Origin: JAEUPI01 sp963814435
GTDB lineage: Bacteria > Pseudomonadota > Gammaproteobacteria > Burkholderiales > Burkholderiaceae_C
Direction of reading: 5' to 3'
Assembly: GCA_963814435.1 (NCBI GenBank)
Contig: CAWFCV010000010.1
Span: forward strand, 62,001-126,000
DNA: 64,000 bases
A program made the translations under genes and the position numbers. Shown here one piece after another: positions 38,939 to 47,837 of this stretch. How positions within the stretch are numbered: the stretch's first letter is position 1; every line of letters begins with the position of its first letter. The notes under the pieces were generated by a model that was not told where the DNA came from, did no database searches, and saw only the letters and a list, made by a program, of their open reading frames with translations.

Positions 38939-41521
38939 ATGACAATCCTCACCGCAAAACGTGCACTGGCGCGCGCGTGGTTCGTAGTCGCGCTGCTGAC
39001 TAATCTCGCGCTCGGCGCGGCTCCGGTCCACGCACAGGGGCAGGGGCTTGCGGCGGCCGGGCCCAAACTCGCCAGCGGCTTCCCGTCGTACTTTCAGGAC
39101 CGGCAAGGCCTCGCGCTCGAGCCGTGCCTGGTACAACCGACGACGACCGTTCCGGTTCCCGATCCCTGCGCGCTCACTGGCACCTTGCCGCTGGGCGACG
39201 CCGCACCGATCGTGTTTCCCACGAACTTCCCCGATGAGTTCTTCTGGATGCGCGCGACCAGCCGGATCGACGGCATCGGCGGCCTGTCCACTGCACGGGC
39301 GGACTTGATCCTGGCCCTGGAGGGCGCCTTCGCTGGAGCCGTCGCCGATGGCCAGCAAATCGTCTTCGCGCGTTTTCGCCTGCGTGTCGACAATCTGATT
39401 GCCGGCCAGACCTACAAGGTGATCTATCCGTACGGCGAGCAGACGTTCCAGGCCGTGGTCGCGCCGCAGAACGGGAACATGATCAACTTCACCGACGACC
39501 AGGGATGCCTGGCGGTGCCGTGTGGCACTTTCGACGCGGTGTTGAACTCGACGAACGTCGGGCCGTTCGTGCAATGGGATCCCAACGTGCTTCCCCTGGC
39601 ACCGCCCGGCTTCATCGGCGATCCGGCCATTCCGCATGCCATCACCGGCAGCACGTTCGCCGACAACAACAAGTTCCGCCTCGAGGGGCCCAACGTCGGC
39701 GGACCGGGGGTCAATTTCATCGAGACGCCTCTGTTCACGATCATCGGCAAGAAGTTCACCGGCGTTGTGCCGCCGCCGCTGACCATCAACCGGGCCACAT
39801 ACGTTCGCAGCTCGGCCACCGACGCCCAGATCAACGTGTTCGCCCAGTCCACGGGCACTGCAACCCTCGTGGCGAGCGGCGCGGGCATTCCCAACACCAC
39901 GTTGACCGCGGACCCGGCGACCGGGCGATTCTTTGCGCCCATCGTTCCGAACACGCCGTCGAGCCTGCCCGGGTTCATCCGGGTCACGGCGAGCGCGCTT
40001 GGCGCACCCGACACCGTCCTCGACAAGGCGTTGATCGATGAGGTCGCAGTGACCCAAGCGACATTCGATGAGAACACGAACACGCTCACCATCCAGGCCA
40101 CGTCGAGCGATCAGCTGGCGCCCGCGCCAACCCTCGAGGCGAGAGACAGCATCGGGCCGTTGGGTGTGCTCAGTGCGGGCACCCTCACCCACGCCATGCC
40201 TGTGCCGGCGGCCCAGGTCACGGTCAACTCGTCCGCAGGCGGAGTGGCCACGCTGCCGGTCAGCCTGGTCAAACGATCGCCGGTTGCGACCACGACGACG
40301 CTCACGGCGTCGGCCAATCCCGTCTTCGTCAACCAGGCCGTCACCTTGACGGCGACGGTCAGCGCGGTGTCCGGAACCACAGCACCCAATGGCACAGTGA
40401 CCTTCCTGGACGGCGCCGCGACACTGGGAACAGGCACCCTGAACGCCTCCGGCGTCGCGACGCTCGTGGTGCCGGCCGGCAGCTTCGCGGCCGGAACACA
40501 TTCGATCACCGCGGCCTACGCAGGAGTCGCATCCGTCTTCCTCGGCAGCACGTCCGCTCCGGTCAGTCTCGCGGTGAATCAGATTGCGACCACCACGGTC
40601 CTCACCGCGTCGGCCAATCCGATCGCCAGCAATCAGGCCGTGGCCTTGACCGCGACGGTCAGCGCGGGCGGCCCGATACCCGCTGGCCCGGTGACCTTCG
40701 TCGACGGCACCACGCAACTGGGAACGGTCACCCTCAACGCCTCAGGTGTCGCGACGCTGACCGTGCCGGCCAACACCTTTAACGTGGCCACCCACCCGAT
40801 CACGGCTGTCTACGCCGGCAATGCGACCTTCATCGGCAGCAGCTCCGCCGTGCTGAACCTGGGGGTGACGGCGCCGAATCTGATCGCAACCACCACCACC
40901 GTCACTGCGTCGGCGAATCCGATCCTGGCCAACCAGTCCGTCACCTTGACGTTCAGGGTCGCCGCGGTTGCCGGAACGGCGATACCCACCGGTTCGATTC
41001 TCGTCGACGACCTCAACAGCACGGTGGGGGGCACGCTGACGCTGAACGCGCAGGGCGTGGCGACGCTCACCGTGGCGGCCAACATCCTTTCGGCCGGCAC
41101 CCATCGTTTCGTCGCTACCTACGCCGGCAACACGACCTTCGGTGGCAGCAGCGGCCAGATCGACTTGGTGGTGAACCCGGGACCCACTGCGACCACGACC
41201 AGCTCCATCACGGCGACCCCCGTGGTGACTCAGCTCGGCGGACCCGGCATCCGCAGGAGCAGCCAGAATACCCTGGTGGTCACCGTCAGCTCGACCGCCG
41301 GAGTACCCAGCGGCACGGTCACCTTCCGGGACGGCACCACGACACTGGGAACCGCCACGCTGAACGCCGCAGGGGTCGCGACACTGGTGGTGCCGGCCAA
41401 CACCATCCCGCTCCCGGCAACCGTCCTGATCGGCTCGGTCCATCCGATGACCGCCACCTACAACGGCAGTGCGACCCACGCCACCAGCTCGAGCACGACC
41501 AACGTGCGGATCTACCCGTAG
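38939..41521 (+). CDS. Secreted Ig-like repeat protein
   Basis: Exported protein of 860 residues. Signal peptide: RAWFVVALLTNLALGAAPVHA. Residues about 25-440 form a unique domain with few recognisable motifs (LPLGDAAPIVFPTNFPDEFF, YKVIYPYGEQTFQAVVAP). The C-terminal half holds four Ig-like repeats of about 95 residues, each opening ATTTTLTASANPVFVNQAV-like and containing GTVTFLDG, LGTGTLNASGVATL and HSITAAYAG; the last is the most diverged. There is no LPXTG, autotransporter or PEP-CTERM end, so how it is retained or exported further is unknown. ATG 38939 has GGAGG upstream. It converges on the multicopper-oxidase operon. Confidence 0.82.
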   Translation: MTILTAKRALARAWFVVALLTNLALGAAPVHAQGQGLAAAGPKLASGFPSYFQDRQGLALEPCLVQPTTTVPVPDPCALTGTLPLGDAAPIVFPTNFPDEFFWMRATSRIDGIGGLSTARADLILALEGAFAGAVADGQQIVFARFRLRVDNLIAGQTYKVIYPYGEQTFQAVVAPQNGNMINFTDDQGCLAVPCGTFDAVLNSTNVGPFVQWDPNVLPLAPPGFIGDPAIPHAITGSTFADNNKFRLEGPNVGGPGVNFIETPLFTIIGKKFTGVVPPPLTINRATYVRSSATDAQINVFAQSTGTATLVASGAGIPNTTLTADPATGRFFAPIVPNTPSSLPGFIRVTASALGAPDTVLDKALIDEVAVTQATFDENTNTLTIQATSSDQLAPAPTLEARDSIGPLGVLSAGTLTHAMPVPAAQVTVNSSAGGVATLPVSLVKRSPVATTTTLTASANPVFVNQAVTLTATVSAVSGTTAPNGTVTFLDGAATLGTGTLNASGVATLVVPAGSFAAGTHSITAAYAGVASVFLGSTSAPVSLAVNQIATTTVLTASANPIASNQAVALTATVSAGGPIPAGPVTFVDGTTQLGTVTLNASGVATLTVPANTFNVATHPITAVYAGNATFIGSSSAVLNLGVTAPNLIATTTTVTASANPILANQSVTLTFRVAAVAGTAIPTGSILVDDLNSTVGGTLTLNAQGVATLTVAANILSAGTHRFVATYAGNTTFGGSSGQIDLVVNPGPTATTTSSITATPVVTQLGGPGIRRSSQNTLVVTVSSTAGVPSGTVTFRDGTTTLGTATLNAAGVATLVVPANTIPLPATVLIGSVHPMTATYNGSATHATSSSTTNVRIYP
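40290..41518 (+). repeat. Four tandem Ig-like repeat units
   Basis: Units of about 290-330 bp start near 40290, 40588, 40888 and 41188. Each has the recurring protein core TVTF.DG..LGT.TLNA.GVATL. DNA identity between neighbouring units is visible but moderate, so they are old duplications, not a recent expansion. Confidence 0.65.
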
Positions 41522-41569
41522 AGGTCCGCTGACGAATCACTGAAAACCCGTTGATCGTCCTTCTGTACC

Positions 41570-41610
41570 GCCGGCGGTCTCACACCGAGACTTGCCGGCT
41601 TCTTGTTGTC
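41570..41610 (+). terminator. Terminator of the Ig-like gene
   Basis: GCCGGCGGTCTC at 41570-41581 pairs with GAGACTTGCCGGC at 41587-41599 (one bulge, one wobble) across ACACC. TTCTTGTTGT follows at 41600-41609. It ends the plus-strand transcript 50 bp before the convergent parvulin gene. Confidence 0.7.
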
Positions 41611-41654
41611 CGCCGGCCCCGCCCGCTGTGCGGCGGCTGTCAGCGCCATCGGCA

Positions 41655-42656
41655 TCAAAGCGGCGTCAGCACTTCGACCTTGACCAGCGAGCGCAGCTGT
41701 TCGACCTCGCGGTCGACCGCCTCCTTGCCGCGCGTCGACTGCAGATGTTCGCGGATGCGCGGGCGGGCTTCGTCCAGCGGCACCGACACGGCGGCCGTGC
41801 GCTGCTCGAGCTTGATGATGTGCAGGCCGGCGGACGTTTCGACCACCTCCGAAATCGCGCCGGGCGCCAGCGCGAACGCTGCATCCTCGAACGGCTTGGC
41901 CTTCTCGCCGCGAACGAACGGATCGAGTTCACCGCCCCATTGGCGCGTGGCATCGTCCGAGTGCTGGCGCGCCAGCGCTTCGAAGTCTTCACCGCCGCGA
42001 GCGCGCTCGAGCAGGCCGTCGATCCTGCGTCGGGCCTGCTCCTTCCGCAGCGCGTCGGCATCGGCCGGCACGGCGATCAGGATCTGGCGCACCTGCACCT
42101 GCTCGGGGCGCCGGAACGCCCGCGGGTTGGCCGCATAGAAGTCCTCGACGTCCTGGTCGGTGACGCGCACCTCGCGCTCGACAATGCGCTGCGCGAATCG
42201 TTCGCCCGACAGCAGCTTGCGCGTGTACTCGCGATAGGCCGTCTCGCTGTAGCCGCTGATCTCGATGCGCCGCACGAAAGTCTCGGCGTTGCGAAAGCGG
42301 CCGCGCACCGCGGCGACGGCACGATCGACCTCGTCGTCGCTGGCCACCAGTCCGGCCGCCTTGGCCTCCTGCCACAGCAGTTCGACGCGGATCAGTTGGT
42401 CGAGTGCCTCACGCTTGATGTTCTTGGCCTTCGCCGGATTGTTCAGGCGCGCGATGTGCAGCTTGCGCTCGCGCAACAGCTCCTCGTACTGGCGATCGAG
42501 CAGTTCGGCCGTGATGCCCACGCCGTTGACACGCGCTGCCAGCACCGGCTGGCCGAGCGCCGTGGCACACCACAGCACGCCGACGCCCACGACGAGCGCG
42601 CCGCGCCACAGAACCCGCCTCGCCGCGGTCAGGCGGATCGAGCGCCGCGCCGTCAT
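41655..42656 (-). CDS. PpiC/SurA-type peptidyl-prolyl isomerase
   Basis: Periplasmic parvulin-type foldase of 333 residues. Signal/anchor: ALVVGVGVLWCATALGQP. A SurA_N-like helical region (VNGVGITAELLDRQYEELLR, LIRVELLWQEAKAAGLV) precedes the rotamase domain (VQVRQILIAV, GEDFEALARQHSDDATRQWG, GELDPFVRGE, GLHIIKLEQRT). Its ATG overlaps the stop of the cytochrome/binding-protein gene (ATGA). It is the last gene of the multicopper-oxidase operon. A peptidyl-prolyl isomerase, of the FKBP type, also belongs to the mofABC operon of Leptothrix, so a role in folding the giant oxidase is a sensible inference. Confidence 0.88.
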   Translation of the reverse strand: MTARRSIRLTAARRVLWRGALVVGVGVLWCATALGQPVLAARVNGVGITAELLDRQYEELLRERKLHIARLNNPAKAKNIKREALDQLIRVELLWQEAKAAGLVASDDEVDRAVAAVRGRFRNAETFVRRIEISGYSETAYREYTRKLLSGERFAQRIVEREVRVTDQDVEDFYAANPRAFRRPEQVQVRQILIAVPADADALRKEQARRRIDGLLERARGGEDFEALARQHSDDATRQWGGELDPFVRGEKAKPFEDAAFALAPGAISEVVETSAGLHIIKLEQRTAAVSVPLDEARPRIREHLQSTRGKEAVDREVEQLRSLVKVEVLTPL

Positions 42657-44254
42657 GGCAGCCGCTGGTACCCGCCCAACGGTCGCAGCGTCTTGCGCTC
42701 GAGATCCACGGCCACCAGATACCCTCCCAGCGCGCCGATGCGCCGGTCGGCGTTATAGCTCACGGCCGGAACCAGCCCGGTGTCGAAGCCTTGCACGGCC
42801 TCGAGCGTGGCGATCAGCTTGCGGCGCGACAGGTCGCGCCCGGTGCGCTTCAAGCCCTCCACCAGCAGCAGGCCGGCGGCATAGGCGGCGATCTGCGGCG
42901 GCTGGAACGCCCGCGGCCCGCTGCCGGCTGGCTGCAGCGCGCCGAACTCGCGCAGTGCGTCGCCGCGCTGATCGCCGGGCGCCGTCGGGTACGCGAGCGT
43001 CACGCGGTCGCGAAACGCCGCCGGCAACTCGACGATGTCGCGCGGCGCCACCGGCCCGGGCACCAGCAACTGCGGCGTCCAGCCGATGCGCGCGGCCGAG
43101 GTCGCCAGCCCCGTGATGTCGGCGCCGGCGCCCAGCACCAGCACCGCGGCCACCTGGCGTGCGCTCAGGCTGGCGGCCAGCGCGTCGTGCGAGGTGCCGC
43201 GTGCGGCGAACGGCACCGTCAGGGTCGTGCGCCAGCCCGCCGCGCGCAGCGCGGCATCGACGGCCTGCGCCGTCGACCGGCCGCCCGCCGAGTCGGGGTG
43301 CCACAGCGCGATCGGCCGTGGCGTGAGGCGCAGCTCCTGCGCAGCGTGCAACGCCAGCACCTGCGCCAGTTCGGCCACACCCGGCAGCAGATGGAACACC
43401 TGGGTGTTCGATGCGCGCACGTCTTCGGTCAACAGCGTGAGCGGACCGATCACCGGCACCTGCGCCGCACTGGCGGCGTCGGACAACTCGCCTTCGATGC
43501 CGGCCGACACCGGCGCCAGCACCGCGAAGACGCCGCCATCGGCCAGCAGCGCACGCGCGCGGGCGCGCGCCGCGTCGATCTCGACCGGCAGCGGCTCCAC
43601 GACGAGTTCGAGGCGCCGGCCGTGGATGCCGCCGCGTTCGTTCAGCGCCGCGAAGTACGCAGTCCACATCGCACGCAGCGATTCGCCCAGCGCCGCCAGC
43701 CGGCCCGTCAGCGGCAGCAGCGTGCCGATGCGGATCGCCTCCGCGCTCAAGCCGGCGTCGAGCACCGACTCCAGCTTCATCAGGTACGCGACGAGTGCGC
43801 TCAGATCCTTGGCCGACATCGCGTAGCGCGGCATCGCACCGTCCAGCGCGTGGCCGTCCGGATCCGTCCCTTCGACGATCGCGCGCCGCACCTGCTGCTC
43901 GTCGAACGCACCGTGCCGGCGTCCGCTGTCGTGCTGGTGCCCATAAGGCTTGGTCAGCTCCGACCACAGGATGTTGGACGGCGCGATGCCGCCCTCGGGT
44001 CGGCCGCGACCGTCTTCGCCGTGGCAGTTGCCGCACGCCACGCTGGCACCGGCCAGTTCGAGCCCGCTCATGCCAATCCGCGCGCTGATCCTGGCGCCGC
44101 TCGGGCTCTCGCCGCGCCGGTAGATGTGCTGCCCGGCCCGTTCCAGCTCGCTGAGCTCGGTCGCCGCGGCGGCACTGGCGGCGGCGGCGACGCACAGCGC
44201 CAGCGCCGCGCGCGCCAGACCCCGCAGCGCTGCAGCCTGGATGGCGCCAATCAT
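42653..44254 (-). CDS. Cytochrome c fused to periplasmic binding protein
   Basis: Exported protein of 533 residues. Signal peptide: LARAALALCVAAAASAAAA. Residues about 35-150 are a monoheme cytochrome c: VACGNCHGEDGRGRPEGG with a distal Met in MPRYAMSAKDLSALVAYLMK. Residues about 165-533 are a type I (Leu/Ile/Val-type) periplasmic binding protein: IRIGTLLPLTGRLAALGES, AYFAALNERGGIHGRRLELV, VFAVLAPVSAGIEGEL, APRDIVELPAAFRD and RRKLIATLEAVQGFDTG. It overlaps the parvulin gene. The fusion may pass electrons from, or sense substrates for, the copper oxidase. It is intact, unlike its upstream neighbours. Confidence 0.85.
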   Translation of the reverse strand: MIGAIQAAALRGLARAALALCVAAAASAAAATELSELERAGQHIYRRGESPSGARISARIGMSGLELAGASVACGNCHGEDGRGRPEGGIAPSNILWSELTKPYGHQHDSGRRHGAFDEQQVRRAIVEGTDPDGHALDGAMPRYAMSAKDLSALVAYLMKLESVLDAGLSAEAIRIGTLLPLTGRLAALGESLRAMWTAYFAALNERGGIHGRRLELVVEPLPVEIDAARARARALLADGGVFAVLAPVSAGIEGELSDAASAAQVPVIGPLTLLTEDVRASNTQVFHLLPGVAELAQVLALHAAQELRLTPRPIALWHPDSAGGRSTAQAVDAALRAAGWRTTLTVPFAARGTSHDALAASLSARQVAAVLVLGAGADITGLATSAARIGWTPQLLVPGPVAPRDIVELPAAFRDRVTLAYPTAPGDQRGDALREFGALQPAGSGPRAFQPPQIAAYAAGLLLVEGLKRTGRDLSRRKLIATLEAVQGFDTGLVPAVSYNADRRIGALGGYLVAVDLERKTLRPLGGYQRLP

Positions 44255-44289
44255 TTGACCTCGGCGACCGACCCGGGCCTGTCGCCCGG

Positions 44290-44950
44290 CTACGGCTTGG
44301 CTTCGGGCGCGCCGCCCGCAGCGGCCAGCGTGGTCAACCGCTCGGCCATCGCCACCACCGGCGTGTCGGGCCTGATCTTCGCCCAGCGCTTGGCCGGCAC
44401 GTTGCCGGCGATGATCAGCGTCGAGTGGTCTTCCTTGTCGTCGGCGTACTGGCCCAGCTTCTTCAGGATGTGGTCGATGTGGTCCTTGCTGCCGGTGAGG
44501 AAGGTCCAGCCCGCCACGTCGGCGCTCTGCTTCTGCGCGAACTGCTTCAGCAGCTTCGGCGTGTCGAGGATCGGGTCCGAGCTCAGCGTGACGAAGAACA
44601 CCTGCTTGCCGAACAGCTCCGGTATCCGCTTGCGCACTTCGTTGAGCTGCTGCGTGATCAACGGGCAGGCGTCCTTGCAGGTCGTGTAGATCACGTTGAT
44701 CAGCACCGTGCGGCCCTCGAGCACGTCGCTGTAGAAGCGCACCTTGCGCCCGTCCTGCGTCAGCAGCTCCAGGTCGGTGAAGTAGCTGCGCGCGTCGCGC
44801 GTGCGCCGCCGCCCGACTGCGCCGCCGGTGGCGCGGCGGCCTGCGGCGCGGCGCTCGCGCCGCGCCTTGTTCGGCTCGGTCTGGGCCCAGACCAGGCCGA
44901 ACGAGAGCAATCGCCGCCACGCCGGCCGCGGCACGGATCGCTTGCATCAT
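44290..44950 (-). CDS. SCO1/SenC copper chaperone 1, frameshifted
   Basis: Membrane- or periplasm-located thioredoxin-fold copper chaperone of about 220 residues. ATG 44950 has AAGGA seven bases upstream and reads MQAIRAAAGVAAIAL. A break near 44900 leads to FGLVWAQTEPNK. A linker (AAPQAAAPPAAQSGGG) in another frame precedes RDARSYFTDLELLTQDGRKV. The core has the copper-binding CxxxC in NVIYTTCKDACPLITQQL, DPILDTPKLLKQFAQ, the distal His region KDHIDHILKKLGQYAD and HSTLIIAG. SCO proteins metallate copper oxidases. senC lies between regB and regA in Rhodobacter, a parallel to this locus. Confidence 0.8.
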
Positions 44951-44961
44951 GATCGTGTCCT

Positions 44962-45597
44962 TCAACCCGGTGCGCCGGCCTTGGCGCGCGCGGTGCTCAG
45001 CTCGTCGACGGCCGTCACCAGCTGGTCGGGGCTCGGGAAGCCGTAGAACCGCACCCACTTGCCGGCCTTCGCATCGCCCACCAGCACCAGCGGCGGATGG
45101 TCGACGTAATTGGGCGTGTAGGCACCGAACACCTTCAGCGCCTCGTCGACCTGCGGCTTCGCTCCGGTCAGCCAGGTCCAGCCAGGGCCGGTGCCGATGC
45201 GGCCGCCGTACTCCTTCAGGCGCGCCGGCGTGTCGCGCACCGGATCGACCGTCAGCGTCAACAACGCGACGTCGCGTCCCACCCGCGCGCCGAGCTTGGC
45301 CTGCGCCTGCGCCATCACGGCAGAGACCACCGGGCACACCGTGGTGCAACTGGTGTAGATGAAGTCGACGACGACGATGCGCTCGCCGATCACGTCGCTC
45401 TTCAGCCGCACGCTGCGGCCGTCCTGGTCGAGCAGCGCGGTGTCGGCCAGGCTGATGCGCACGCCCTGCGGCGCGACCGGCTTGGCGGCGGCCTGGGCTT
45501 GATGCGCCGCATGGTCGTGCGCCGCCACCGGCGACAGCGCCAGCGTGGCGCACAGGGCGCACAGCGCGAGCGCACGAGCGAATGGGACTGAATGCAT
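44962..45597 (-). CDS. SCO1/SenC copper chaperone 2
   Basis: An intact SCO protein of 211 residues. Signal peptide: LALCALCATLALSPVAAH, followed by a His-rich AHDHAAHQ that may bind copper. The core shows ISLADTALLDQDGRSVRLKS, the CxxxC motif in FIYTSCTTVCPVVSAVMAQA, DPVRDTPARLKEYGGRIG and the His region YTPNYVDHPPLVLVGDAKAG. ATG 45597 has AAGGAGG nearby; ATG 45615, overlapping the upstream stop as ATGA, is an alternative. It is the third gene of the operon, and its paralogue follows after 12 bp. Two SCO genes together suggest loading of several copper sites. Confidence 0.88.
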   Translation of the reverse strand: MHSVPFARALALCALCATLALSPVAAHDHAAHQAQAAAKPVAPQGVRISLADTALLDQDGRSVRLKSDVIGERIVVVDFIYTSCTTVCPVVSAVMAQAQAKLGARVGRDVALLTLTVDPVRDTPARLKEYGGRIGTGPGWTWLTGAKPQVDEALKVFGAYTPNYVDHPPLVLVGDAKAGKWVRFYGFPSPDQLVTAVDELSTARAKAGAPG

Positions 45598-45611
45598 GGA
45601 GCCCTCCTTGG

Positions 45612-47570
45612 TCATCGCGCCGCCACCGGCGACTTGAAATCCGCCGGCGCGAGCGCCTGCAGCGAGAAGTACGGCAGGCGCTCGTAGCCGATCTTCAGCG
45701 ACGGCACGCCGACGTGCACGTACCACGCGCCGGCCTCGCACGAGATCGAGCCGCGCCTCGTACACGCCGTCGCCCACTTCGGTGACCTTCACCTCGGTGC
45801 GCCGCCGCCCCGGCGCCAGGAAGTACAGCGCGCTGAGGCCGGCCAGCCCGACCTTCGGCTCGCCGGTCTTGCCGTCGGCGATGCGAAAGCGCACCACCGC
45901 GGTCTCGCCCACCTTGTACTGCCGCTGCGTGGTCTGGTAGGTCAGCGTCAGCGGCTCACGGTCCTTGGCGATCAGCGGGTTCTCGGCCGCCTCGGCGCTG
46001 AAGCAATGCAGCACCGCGGGCGTCTGGAGCATGAACGCCACGTCGTAGGTGCCCGGCCACCGGAATGCGCACGCGCCCGGCGTAGACGCCCGGCTCCACC
46101 TCCTTCAGGCTGCGGTCGACCACCGTCACCGCGCGCGGGCTCGAGCCGTAGACGCGGTAGTTGCTCGAGGGCGCGTTCATGCCCTCCATGTAGTAGTAGG
46201 TGGTGCCGTCGGCCGGGTTGACGACGAACACCGTGCCTTCGCCGGCGGCCGACGCCACCGAGTCGGCGATCGCCACGCCGCCGCTGGCGTTGGGCGGCTG
46301 CGCGCCGGCGGCGAAGCTCTGCACGCTGGGCTGCTTGCCCTTGCCGAGCGAGGCCAGCGTCGATCATGCTGACGCGCTCGGAGTGCATCGCGCGCACATA
46401 GGCGAAGGTCTTGCTGAAGGTGATCTGGAACGGCTGCCCGCTGATCTTGATGTCCTGCACATGCTCGTGGGTCGCGACGTCGATCACGTGCACCAGGTCT
46501 TCCTGCGGGTTGAGCGCCAGCGCGAAGCGGCCGTCCGGGTCGATGCGCAGCGGGCCGAGGCCGGGCTTCAGCGCGATGCGCGCCGTGATCTCCAGCTTGT
46601 CGCCGTCGATCACCGTGACCTTGCCGTCCTTGCCGTCGGCGACGTAGACCGCGCGCGCCAGCGCCGAATGGGCCAGCGCGAGCGGCTGGCTGCCGGTCGC
46701 GAGGGTCTTGACCACCTGGCGCGACGCGACGTCGATCACCGTCACGCTGCCGCCGTCGCGGTTGCTGACGAACGCGTGCCGGCTGTCGGCCGAGAACACG
46801 ATCTCGTGGTGGCCGGCGCCGGTGGCGACGAAGCCGACCGGCTTGCGGCTCTCGGTGTCGATCACCGTCACGCCGCTGCTCGCCTCGTCGGCGCCGTTGT
46901 TGCCGACCCAGAGGAAACGGCCGTCGGGTTGCAGCACCACCCGCACCGGCGTCTTGCCGGCGGCGATGTTGTCGATCGATCTTGAAGTTCTCGGTGTCCA
47001 TCACGGCGACCTGGCCCACCCGCGGCATCGAGATGTAGAGCCTGCGCTCGCGGTCGCGAGGGCGCCCAGTCCGCGCCCGGCGCATTGAGCAGCAGGCTGG
47101 CCAGCGTGCTGGTGGCGCCGGCCATGCTCACCACCGGGTCGACCACGGCCACCGACGCGTCGTTGTTCAACAGCACCACGTAGTAGCTGTTCAGGTCGAC
47201 CATCGGCCGGATGCCGACCGCACCCTTGAGGTACAGCGAGACCTTGTCCTTGCAGCTCTTCTGGTCGGCGCCGCGGCCCTGGATCACCTGCGCCATGTCC
47301 AGCCACGCGCCGGGCGCGGTGCCGCGGATCGGCTGGCCGCTGCGCCTCGTCGGTGATGCGAAAGCGCACGTCGGCGAACTCGCCTTCGGTCAGCGCCTTG
47401 ATGCGGCCCGCCGGCGTCAGGCTGAAGTCGACGGCGACGCCGTTGCGCACCAGGCGGTCGCTCACCGCACCGGCCGGCGCGGCGGTTTCAGCCGCCGATG
47501 CCGGCGCCAGGATCCACGTGACGGCTGCAGCGGCTAGCGCCGCCCGCGCCACACAACGACTGACATTCAT
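45612..47570 (-). CDS. YncE-like beta-propeller protein, frameshifted
   Basis: Exported protein of about 650 residues with five or more frame changes. Signal peptide: ALAAAAVTWILAPASAAE. An N-terminal region (VAVDFSLTPAGRIKAL; FADVRFRITD; SCKDKVSLYLKGAVGIRPMV) precedes a seven-bladed-propeller-like domain of cytochrome-D1/YncE type (VVLQPDGRFLWVGNNGADEA, GVTVIDTESRKPVGFVATGA, AFVSNRDGGSVTVIDVASRQ, LALNPQEDLVHVIDVATHEH). The C-terminal domain is FixH/YtkA-like (YKVGETAVVRFRIADGKTGE; AGAWYVHVGVPSLKIGYERL). ATG 47570 is eight bases from AGAGG. It follows the giant oxidase in the operon and may act as its periplasmic partner. Confidence 0.75.
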
Positions 47571-47792
47571 GTTCATCACCTCTCATCGCGTTCGAACCGG
47601 TGCCCTGCGGCGCCGGAAGATCCGGGTCTTCTCCCGTGCGGCGATGCCGCCGCGCCGGGGTGCCCGTTGGGGTCGGTCGACCCGTCATGATTCTCACCGT
47701 CCTCTTTCCGCGCACCGCCCCTCGATCGGGTGGTGCCTGGAAAAAGCAGGCGGGCGCCGAGAGGTGCTCCACGTTCCGCCTGGAAGCAAAGA

Positions 47793-47823
47793 GGCGCTCC
47801 GGGAGATGGAACCCAGGAGCGCC
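47793..47823 (-). terminator. Hairpin after the giant oxidase gene
   Basis: GGAGCGCC at 47816-47823 pairs with GGCGCTCC at 47793-47800, eight bases with a 15-base loop. The minus-strand continuation is T-rich (TCTTTGCTT). It lies 15 bp after the oxidase stop. It may lower expression of the accessory genes relative to the oxidase. Confidence 0.55.
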
Positions 47824-47837
47824 GTCGTCTGTCTCGC

